26,572 nt of DNA from Eubacterium sp. (GTDB lineage Bacteria > Bacillota > Clostridia > Lachnospirales > Lachnospiraceae): assembly GCA_024681495.1 (NCBI GenBank), contig JAILAS010000164.1:1-26572 (forward strand). The letters are read 5' to 3'. This document shows positions 19,543-26,572 of the stretch, piece by piece. The position numbers and the translations under genes are program-made. Position 1 is the first letter of the stretch. Every line of letters starts with the position of its first letter. The notes under the pieces were generated by a model. That model saw only the letters and a list, made by a program, of their open reading frames with translations, searched no databases and was not told where the DNA came from.

Positions 19543-22512
19543 ATGGAAGTACAATCAAATAAAACAAGTAAAGAACAAACAAGCATCTCAGTTTTACCCA
19601 AGATATCAGTAATAATCCCCAGCTACGAAAAACCGGGGATGTTATACCATAATCTCGAAATTCTAAAGCGGCAGACCTTCAGATATTTCGAGGTTATTGT
19701 TGTGTGCAAAAAAGGAGCCGCCGATACCATATCCGCCAGATTCGGAGGCGATTCTCGCTTCAGGGCGATCGAGTCCGACGGCCCCACTCTTTACGATGCC
19801 TTCAAAACCGGATTCGACATTTCGGGAGGCGAATACATCTGGTTTATATCGTCCGCTTCGGAGCTGGCCCCGAAAGGCACCGCCTTTATGAACAATCTCT
19901 ACAGCGACGCCACCAAGAAGCGCTCCGACCTCCTGATAAACAAGATCTCGGATAAGAGGACCAACGAATTCGATCCCATCACTGAGGCCATCGCCTCAAT
20001 GAAGGACATTACCGACTTTCGTTTCGACCTTACGGCACTGAAGAACTTCGATAGTATTTTAATAAGAAAAGATCTTATCAAAGAGGCCGGCATCACCCTC
20101 GGCAGCGATTCCGCCCAGAACCTCTTCATGCTCCGCGCGCTCTGCATGGCCGCAGGAAAGACCGTAACCGGGAGCAACAGGCATCTTATCGCCTCCGGAG
20201 AGACCGCCGATTTTCGCGATTTTTCGGCCGGCGAGGCCATGAGTAACCGCACATTCAATCACGAAGAGGCGCTTCGCAACTTCGACACCATATTGAAGCT
20301 TGCCGACCGCCGGATTGCGCTCGAGCGCGATGACAGGGGCGAAAACCTCAGCGAGAAGTCCGTAATGGAATCGGAGTACCTGCTCGAGAAATTCCGTTCC
20401 AGGCTGATATGCATGTTTATGGAGGAGATTATCGTCGACGGGTATCTCCGACACATCTGGCTCAATAAGGATGAAATCCACAGCGAGATGTCCGATCTTT
20501 ACGACAGGTGCATAAACGAGACGCTGGATACAGACCTGGGCGACTTCTACGCCAGGAACACCGACTTGCCGCTTCGCAATGGGCTCCCCTCGAAGGATGT
20601 CTTCCTCGAGAGCCCGGAAATCAGCGTCGTTTTGATAAAAGAGCTGGTAAAGGGCGACGACATCGAAACACTCGCCGAGTCCTTCTACCTGCAGGACGTT
20701 CCGTCGTTCGAGCTGGTTGTAGATGAGAAGCTTTCCGATCGCATTCCGGAAAGCATAAAAGCCATGCCCAACTATATGGAGGTTTCTCCCGGCAAGGCCT
20801 TAAATAAATACCAGAAGACCCTGCTTTCCCAGTGCAACGGCCGATACATATTGTTCGCCGAGTCGGGCATCTATCCCAAGGGAACGGTTTTAGAGGAGCT
20901 GATGTCGAACATGGCCGGCAAGGCCTTCGCCGCCGCGCCGCTCTTACGCAGGACGAACGAGACCCTCGTAACGCCCCCGTGCAACGAGACCGTATACATC
21001 AAGCGCTTCTCCGTGCAGAAGCTCCACACCGCATACAATCAGCTGGACTCCTTCTGGGGCAACAAGCTCTTTAGCAAGAAGAACCTCATGGCCCGTAAGA
21101 TCATGTTCAGCGGCAGGATGGCCAAGGACATATTCAGAATATACACCACATCCAAGCACTCCAAGGTCACCGGCTGCGGTTTCGTCACCACATTGACGGA
21201 CGGACAGATTTTGGCAAACGCAAGCAGCCCCATCGTGAAGCTGTGCTACCGCCACTACCTGAACAAGGATTATAAGATGATCCGCAAGGCCGAGGCCGAA
21301 AACACCACCAGCAGCTCATTCACGAGAAAGTTCATGAGCTGGAGACTTTCAAAGATAAGAAAGCTCTTCAAGTTTATGACCCTTAAGGTTCTGTACCCTC
21401 ATATATATAAGAAAGAGGCCAAAAAGAAGGTGGACGAAAAGAAGGTTATCTTCGTCGTTTACCGCCGAAACACCCTGCCGGACAGCATGAAGCTGCTCTA
21501 CGACAGGCTCGAGAAGTCCGGAAAGTTCAACATCAAAATACACTACATGTCCAAGCTGAACCTCAGGCTTAAGCAGCAGTACAAGGTCACCAGCGAGTTC
21601 ATCCGCGACTACGCGACCGCCAAGTATCTGTTTCTGGACGAAGCCAACCAGGAGCAGGCCTGCGTAAACAAGCGCCCCGAGACCAAGGTGGTGCAGCTGT
21701 GGCACGGATGCGGCGCGTTCAAGAAGTTCGGATTCAGCACCGCGGACAAGATCTTCGGAAACGACTCCAAGACCCAGGCGAAGTACCCCGCCTACTCCAA
21801 CTTCTCTCTCGTTACAGTCTCCTCTCCCGAGGTGATATGGGCATACGAGGAGGCCATGGGACTGGAGGGCCAGGACGTGGTCAAGGCAGTCGGAAACAGC
21901 CGCACAGACGTCTTCTACGACGAAAAGTACATATCGGACGCCAAGGAAAGAGTCCTCGAGGCATGCCCCCAGGCGAACGGCAAGAAGATCATTCTCTACG
22001 CGCCCACATTCAGGGGACGCGTCCAGAAGGCATACGGCCCGGACAGGCTCGATTACGACCGCCTGTACGAGGAGCTCGGAGACGAGTACGTGATTATAAT
22101 AAAGCATCATCCGTTCGTTTCCAGACTCCCCGAGATACCGGATAAGTACAACAACACCTTCGTTACGGACGTCACCCGTACCGGCGACATTTCGGACCTT
22201 ATCTGCGCCGCAGACATATGCATATCCGACTACTCGTCGCTGGTTTTCGAGTACTCGTTGCTGGAGAGGCCGCTCCTGTTCTTCGCTTACGATCTGGACA
22301 CCTACTTCGACTGGCGAGGCTTCTATTACAACTACCACGAGATGGCTCCGGGCCCGATAGTCACCAACACCGAAGACATCATTGATTACATCGTTAACAT
22401 AGACACCAATTTCGACCACAAGCGGTTACAGGACTTCCGTTACAAGTTCATGCGTAGCTGCGACGGACACGCGACTGAAAGGATTCTCGACTACGTGGGA
22501 ATCGAATTGTAA
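19543..22512 (+). CDS. CDP-glycerol glycerophosphotransferase with GT2-like N-terminal modules (copy 1)
   Basis: The protein has 989 residues. The C-terminal half (about 630-985) is a TagF/TagB-type glycerophosphotransferase: catalytic-type His721 in LWHGCGAFKKFG, APTFRGR, KHHP with His856, and SDYSSLVFEY (895-904). This family moves glycerol- or ribitol-phosphate from CDP-polyol to a wall or surface polymer at the inner membrane face. The N-terminal region (20-130) looks like a GT2 fold (KISVIIPSYEKPG, GEYIWF), and a second GT-A-like block lies at 358-455 (PEISVVLIKEL, CNGRYILF). Both lack the acidic DxD (SSASE and AESG instead). A basic, possibly amphipathic stretch (595-632) could bind membrane. 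There is no ribosome site; the promoter implies a leaderless mRNA. Confidence 0.88.
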   Translation: MEVQSNKTSKEQTSISVLPKISVIIPSYEKPGMLYHNLEILKRQTFRYFEVIVVCKKGAADTISARFGGDSRFRAIESDGPTLYDAFKTGFDISGGEYIWFISSASELAPKGTAFMNNLYSDATKKRSDLLINKISDKRTNEFDPITEAIASMKDITDFRFDLTALKNFDSILIRKDLIKEAGITLGSDSAQNLFMLRALCMAAGKTVTGSNRHLIASGETADFRDFSAGEAMSNRTFNHEEALRNFDTILKLADRRIALERDDRGENLSEKSVMESEYLLEKFRSRLICMFMEEIIVDGYLRHIWLNKDEIHSEMSDLYDRCINETLDTDLGDFYARNTDLPLRNGLPSKDVFLESPEISVVLIKELVKGDDIETLAESFYLQDVPSFELVVDEKLSDRIPESIKAMPNYMEVSPGKALNKYQKTLLSQCNGRYILFAESGIYPKGTVLEELMSNMAGKAFAAAPLLRRTNETLVTPPCNETVYIKRFSVQKLHTAYNQLDSFWGNKLFSKKNLMARKIMFSGRMAKDIFRIYTTSKHSKVTGCGFVTTLTDGQILANASSPIVKLCYRHYLNKDYKMIRKAEAENTTSSSFTRKFMSWRLSKIRKLFKFMTLKVLYPHIYKKEAKKKVDEKKVIFVVYRRNTLPDSMKLLYDRLEKSGKFNIKIHYMSKLNLRLKQQYKVTSEFIRDYATAKYLFLDEANQEQACVNKRPETKVVQLWHGCGAFKKFGFSTADKIFGNDSKTQAKYPAYSNFSLVTVSSPEVIWAYEEAMGLEGQDVVKAVGNSRTDVFYDEKYISDAKERVLEACPQANGKKIILYAPTFRGRVQKAYGPDRLDYDRLYEELGDEYVIIIKHHPFVSRLPEIPDKYNNTFVTDVTRTGDISDLICAADICISDYSSLVFEYSLLERPLLFFAYDLDTYFDWRGFYYNYHEMAPGPIVTNTEDIIDYIVNIDTNFDHKRLQDFRYKFMRSCDGHATERILDYVGIEL

Positions 22513-22516
22513 AAAA

Positions 22517-25495
22517 ATGACTACTAACATTGACAAAACACAGACGAACTCAACACCGGTTATCGCCACGCCCAAAGTTTCTATAATACTTCCCGCCGGC
22601 GATAACCCCGGTGTATTGTTTAAAAACCTCGAGACGCTCACAAAGCAGACCTTCAGGTTTTTCGAGGTAATTGTAGCGTGCAGGGAGCCCGCTTCGAAGT
22701 CAATCGCTTCGAGGTTCTGGGACGATGCGCGCTTTAAAACCGTTAATTACGAGGGCTCATCGGTCTACGATGCGCTCCGCGCCGGATACTACGCCTCACA
22801 GGGCGAATATCTGTGGTGCATTTCCAACTCCGGAGAGATCCCGGACACGAACCCCACTCTCATCAGCGACCTCTATAGCGCCGCCTCCCGCGAGCGGTCC
22901 GACATGGTCGTCGGCCGAATCACGGATAAGAGGACAGACGAGCCCGATCCCGTGGCGGAGCATATCGCATCCGTGGGGGATATCAGCGACTTCCGCTTCG
23001 ATCTTACCGCATTGAAAAACTTCGACGGCGTTCTTTTAAGGAAGGCCCTTCTCAAGGAAATCGATATCGAGCTCGGAAAGGATTCGCTTCAGAACCTCTT
23101 CATGATCCGCGCACTGTATATCTCGATGAGCCACCCGGTGACAGGCTGTGACCTTCACATGTCTCTCTACCGGCATCCCGCGCCCTTCGAGAGCCTCTCA
23201 CCCGCTGAGTCCATGACGGCAAAAGCATTTGCCGTCAATGAGGCGCGCACCAATTTCGACACTCTCCTGCGGCTGATTGACAGCCGAATCGCCATCGAGA
23301 GGGAAAAGAGAGACCGGAACAAGGACCTTCGCGAGAAGACCGTAAAGGAGTCGGAATACCTTCTGGCGAAATTTCGCTCCAACATGGTACACATGTATCT
23401 GGAGGAGGTAATCGTAGGCGAATACCTCCGTCACATATGGCTGAATCCGGACGAGATGCACGATGAGGTCGCATCCCTCTACGAACGCTGCATCGAAGAG
23501 CTTTTGCCCCTCGACCGTAAGGACTTTTACGAGGAAAACTACGACCTCGACCTAAGTAACGGGCTGCCGGATAAGAAGGCTCTCCTCGAGAATCCGGAGA
23601 TAAGCGTGATTCTCATCAAGGAGCTGGCCGGCTCCGACGACATCGAAGCGCTCGCGGAGTCATTCTATCTCCAGGGCACGCCATCCTTCGAGCTGGTGGT
23701 CGAAAAGAAGCTTTCCGACCGCATTCCCGAAAGAATCAAGGCGATGGGCAACTACGTCGAGGTGTCTCCGGGGAAGGCACTCAACAATTATCAGAAGACC
23801 CTTCTGTCGAAGTGCAACGGCAGGTTCGTTATATTCGCCGAATCGGGGATTTACCCCGCCGAGGCGACGCTAAGGACCATGATCGGGTACATGCCCTCCA
23901 AGGCATTCGTATCGTCGCCACTGTTTCGGGCGGAGCACGAGGTACTGCTCCCGCCGCCCTGCAACGAGACTGCCTTCATAAAGCATTTTTCGGTGCAGAA
24001 GCTCCACACTGCTTACAACCAGTTGGATTCGTTCTGGGGGAACAAACTTTTCAGCAAAAGAAATCTCATGGCCCGAAAGCTTATGTTTACGGGAAATCTG
24101 AGCAAAGACATATACAGAATCTATACCGCATCCAAGTATGCCAAGGTATCTGAGCAGGGATTCGTCACCACATTGGCGGACGCCGCGATAATGGCTCGCG
24201 TGAAAAGCCCGATAGTAAAGCTTAGATACAGGCACTACCTGAATCAGGATTACAAGACGATACTGAAAGCCGAGAAATCCAACGTCGAGAAGGTCAGCTA
24301 CACCAGGACCTTCAAGGACTTTAAGTACCGAACGATCCGCAACATGTTTAAGTTCGTGACGCTTAAGATCCTGTATCCGATGCACTACAAAAAGGCTGCC
24401 AAAAAGCCGGTCGACGATAAGAAGGTGTTGTTCGCGGTGCCGCGGTACGATACGCTGCCGAACAGCCTCAGCCTGATATACGACAGGATAAACGAGTCGG
24501 GAGATTACAACATAAAAGTGCATTATCTCACCAAGCTCTCGCTGCGTTTAAAGCAGCAGTACCAGGTGACGGACGCGTTTATCAGGGATCTGGCCACCGC
24601 CAAGTACCTGTTTATCGACGAGGCCAACCCCGACATCGCATTCATCAAAAAGCGCCCCGAAACGCAGGTGGTGCAGCTCTGGCACGGATGCGGTGCATTT
24701 AAGAAGTTCGGCTTCAGTACCGCCGACAAGATTTTTGGAAACGACGCAAAGACGCAGCAGAAGTACCCCATGTACGCCAACTACTCCCTCGTGACGGTTT
24801 CTTCCCCCGAGGTGGTATGGGCCTATGAGGAAGCAATGATGCTCGAAGGCATGAATATCGTAAAGCCGCTCGGCAACAGCCGAACCGACGTATTCTACGA
24901 CGAGGCATTTATCGCAGCTGCGAAGGAACGCGTGTTGGAGGCCTGTCCGCAGGCCCGCGGCAAAAAGATCATACTGTACGCACCCACGTTCCGCGGGAGA
25001 GTGTCGAATGCGCAGGGACCGGACAGGCTGGATTACGACAGGCTGTATGAGGAGCTCGGAGACGAATACGTGATTATAATCAAACACCACCCTCTCGTCG
25101 TGAAGCTCCCCGACATACCCGACAGGTACAACGGCAGCTTCGTGTTCGACGTGAGCCGGACCGGAGACATTTCCGACCTCATCTGCGCCGCCGACATCTG
25201 CATATCCGACTACTCATCGCTGGTGTTCGAGTATTCGCTGCTCGAGAGGCCGCTTATATTCTTCGCTTACGATCTGGATACCTACTTCGACTGGAGAGGC
25301 TTTTATTACGACTATTATGAGATGGCGCCGGGTCCGGTCGTATCGAGTACCGAGGGAATAATTGATTACATCAAAAACCTCGATACGCGATTTGACAGGA
25401 AGCGGCTGCAAGACTTCAGATATAAGTTCATGCGCTCCTGCGACGGACACGCGACGGAGCGAATCTTTAAAGAGATAGGGCTTACTATACGTTGA
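22517..25495 (+). CDS. CDP-glycerol glycerophosphotransferase with GT2-like N-terminal modules (copy 2)
   Basis: This 992-residue paralogue of the preceding gene is collinear with it throughout, with a shift of only two residues and the closest match in the C-terminal half. His723 (LWHGCGAFKKFG), KHHP at 856-859 and SDYSSLVFEY are kept. The first GT2-like block (PKVSIILPAGDNPG, GEYLWCISNSGE) and the second (PEISVILIKEL, CNGRFVIFAESG) again lack DxD. Synonymous sites differ widely, so the duplication is not recent. The ATG lies four bases after the first gene's stop, with only a run of A before it and no ribosome site, so it probably relies on re-initiation by ribosomes finishing copy 1. Its last 11 bases overlap the 3' end of ychF on the other strand. 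Confidence 0.88.
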   Translation: MTTNIDKTQTNSTPVIATPKVSIILPAGDNPGVLFKNLETLTKQTFRFFEVIVACREPASKSIASRFWDDARFKTVNYEGSSVYDALRAGYYASQGEYLWCISNSGEIPDTNPTLISDLYSAASRERSDMVVGRITDKRTDEPDPVAEHIASVGDISDFRFDLTALKNFDGVLLRKALLKEIDIELGKDSLQNLFMIRALYISMSHPVTGCDLHMSLYRHPAPFESLSPAESMTAKAFAVNEARTNFDTLLRLIDSRIAIEREKRDRNKDLREKTVKESEYLLAKFRSNMVHMYLEEVIVGEYLRHIWLNPDEMHDEVASLYERCIEELLPLDRKDFYEENYDLDLSNGLPDKKALLENPEISVILIKELAGSDDIEALAESFYLQGTPSFELVVEKKLSDRIPERIKAMGNYVEVSPGKALNNYQKTLLSKCNGRFVIFAESGIYPAEATLRTMIGYMPSKAFVSSPLFRAEHEVLLPPPCNETAFIKHFSVQKLHTAYNQLDSFWGNKLFSKRNLMARKLMFTGNLSKDIYRIYTASKYAKVSEQGFVTTLADAAIMARVKSPIVKLRYRHYLNQDYKTILKAEKSNVEKVSYTRTFKDFKYRTIRNMFKFVTLKILYPMHYKKAAKKPVDDKKVLFAVPRYDTLPNSLSLIYDRINESGDYNIKVHYLTKLSLRLKQQYQVTDAFIRDLATAKYLFIDEANPDIAFIKKRPETQVVQLWHGCGAFKKFGFSTADKIFGNDAKTQQKYPMYANYSLVTVSSPEVVWAYEEAMMLEGMNIVKPLGNSRTDVFYDEAFIAAAKERVLEACPQARGKKIILYAPTFRGRVSNAQGPDRLDYDRLYEELGDEYVIIIKHHPLVVKLPDIPDRYNGSFVFDVSRTGDISDLICAADICISDYSSLVFEYSLLERPLIFFAYDLDTYFDWRGFYYDYYEMAPGPVVSSTEGIIDYIKNLDTRFDRKRLQDFRYKFMRSCDGHATERIFKEIGLTIR

Positions 25496-26572
25496 ACCTG
25501 AAGAGGATTACGTCTCCGTCCTTGACGACGTATTCCTTGCCCTCCAGGCCGACAATGCCCTTCTCCTTCGCAGCGGAGAGCGATCCGCAGTCCAGAAGGT
25601 CCTGATAATTCACCACCTCGGCACGGATGAAGCCGCGCTCGAAGTCGGTGTGGATCTTTCCTGCTGCCTGAGGCGCCTTAGTGCCCTTAGTGATGGTCCA
25701 TGCGCGGCACTCGTCCTCTCCGGCAGTGAGGAAGCTGATGAGGCCGAGCAGGCTGTAGCTGGCCTTTATGAGCTTGTCGAGTCCGGACTCGGACAATCCC
25801 ATGTCCGCGAGAAACTCCGCCTTATCGTCGTCGTCGAGCTCCGCAATCTCCTCCTCAATCTGAGCACAGATTACGAAAACCTCGCTGCCCTCTTCCTTCG
25901 CCATTTCGCGCACTGCCTTGACGAAATCATTGGATGCACCGTCGTCAGCCAGGTCGTCCTCGGTGACGTTGGCGGCGTAGATGGTGGGCTTGGCAGTCAG
26001 AAGATTGTACGTATCAAACGCGGCAGCAAGCTCCTCGTCCTCGGGGACCTCGAAGGTCTTGGCGAGCTTTCCCTCCTCGAGGTGGGCCTTTATCTGCTCG
26101 AGCATATCCAGCTCCTTCGCCAGCGCCTTATCCATGCGAGCCTGCTTAGCCACCTTGGCGATGCGGCGCTCGAGAATCTCGATATCGGAGAAAATAAGCT
26201 CCAGGTTAATCGTCTCGATGTCCCTGGCCGGGTCTATGCTTCCGTCAACGTGAACAATATTGCTGTCCTCAAAGCACCTTACCACGTGCACGACAGCGTC
26301 CACCTCACGTATATTGGCCAAAAACTGGTTTCCCAGGCCCTCGCCCTTGCTGGCGCCCTTAACCAGGCCGGCAATATCCACGAACTCAATCACCGCCGGC
26401 GTCACCTTCTTGGTGTTATAGAGCTCGCCGAGCTTCTCGATTCTCTCGTCCGGAACGCTAACCACTCCGACATTGGGGTCAGTGGTAGCGAACGGATAGT
26501 TCGCAGCGAGAGCTCCCGCCTTGGTGAGCGAATTAAACAGTGTGGATTTGCCTACGTTGGGCAGGCCGACGA
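25485..26572 (-). CDS. ychF: Ribosome-binding ATPase YchF (OLA1 family), 5' end cut off
   Basis: The gene runs off the right edge; only about five N-terminal residues are missing (the visible frame starts at VGLPNVGKST). About 361 residues are visible, giving a normal total near 366. It has Walker A GLPNVGKST, the YchF block NYPFATTDPNVGVV, G3-like DIAGLVKGASKGEGLGNQFL, the altered base-recognition motif YAANVTEDD instead of NKxD (explaining the ATP preference of this family), and the C-terminal TGS-like domain with TAGEDECRAWTI and HTDFERGFIRAEV. YchF binds ribosomes and is linked to translation control and oxidative stress responses. A GTG at 26465 is not the start, since the P-loop lies upstream of it. 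It is convergent with the second glycerophosphotransferase gene and overlaps it by 11 bases. Confidence 0.97.
   Translation of the reverse strand, partial: VGLPNVGKSTLFNSLTKAGALAANYPFATTDPNVGVVSVPDERIEKLGELYNTKKVTPAVIEFVDIAGLVKGASKGEGLGNQFLANIREVDAVVHVVRCFEDSNIVHVDGSIDPARDIETINLELIFSDIEILERRIAKVAKQARMDKALAKELDMLEQIKAHLEEGKLAKTFEVPEDEELAAAFDTYNLLTAKPTIYAANVTEDDLADDGASNDFVKAVREMAKEEGSEVFVICAQIEEEIAELDDDDKAEFLADMGLSESGLDKLIKASYSLLGLISFLTAGEDECRAWTITKGTKAPQAAGKIHTDFERGFIRAEVVNYQDLLDCGSLSAAKEKGIVGLEGKEYVVKDGDVILFRFNV

Noticed and set aside
21349..22419. 356-codon minus-strand open frame inside the first glycerophosphotransferase gene
   Set aside because: It is antisense to the conserved catalytic domain; similar shadow frames appear opposite copy 2 at matching places because the coding strand is conserved.

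Overview
The window looks like chromosomal DNA of a Gram-positive Clostridia, most likely a Lachnospiraceae (Butyrivibrio/Lachnospira-like) species. The evidence is the gene families and their order: a tsaE-tsaB-rimI-rnz-tsaD cluster, hom-lysC, and ftsE-ftsX-ctpA-prfB beside a PucR-type regulator. Further support comes from the SH3b/NlpC-P60 wall hydrolase, a DUF975 protein, strong AGGAGG ribosome sites and sigma-A promoters with 17-bp spacers. The species cannot be named from sequence alone. No rRNA, tRNA, CRISPR array or intact transposase was seen.

Layout. (1) 1-4304, minus strand: a tightly coupled tRNA-modification and RNA-processing operon, tsaE-tsaB-rimI-rnz-(small anchored protein)-tsaD-ispD. 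It makes the t6A modification, processes tRNA 3' ends, acetylates a ribosomal protein and starts isoprenoid synthesis. (2) 4327-5215, plus: a divergent DUF975 membrane protein. (3) 5176-7794, minus: hom-lysC (aspartate-family amino acids) with its own promoter and terminator; lysC has an internal start for a beta subunit. (4) 7818-14112, minus: a long operon running from a degenerate WecG/TagA-like protein through a PucR/CdaR-type regulator, ftsE, ftsX and ctpA to prfB. prfB needs a +1 frameshift. (5) 14118-14972, minus: a patatin-like lipase, followed by a roughly 300-bp non-coding stretch that resembles the right end/omega-RNA scaffold of an IS200/IS605 element. (6) 15226-16889, minus: a secreted NlpC/P60 wall hydrolase with promoter and terminator. 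(7) 17015-19410, minus: a Nudix hydrolase, a lipoprotein and a DUF4422 glycosyltransferase. (8) 19507-25495, plus: two tandem paralogues of about 990 residues with a CDP-glycerol glycerophosphotransferase (TagF/TagB-like) C-terminus. (9) 25485-26572, minus: ychF, cut by the window edge.

Regions 6-8 form a small cell-surface island set between housekeeping genes: a wall hydrolase, a DUF4422 transferase and two polyol-phosphate transferases. The least ordinary items are the paired glycerophosphotransferases with two GT2-like modules that lack acidic DxD motifs, the prfB frameshift site with UAA instead of UGA, the omega-RNA-like orphan sequence at about 15087-15217, and two genes (tsaE and the first glycerophosphotransferase) whose promoters imply leaderless mRNAs. 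All calls come from reading the sequence; no database search was run.
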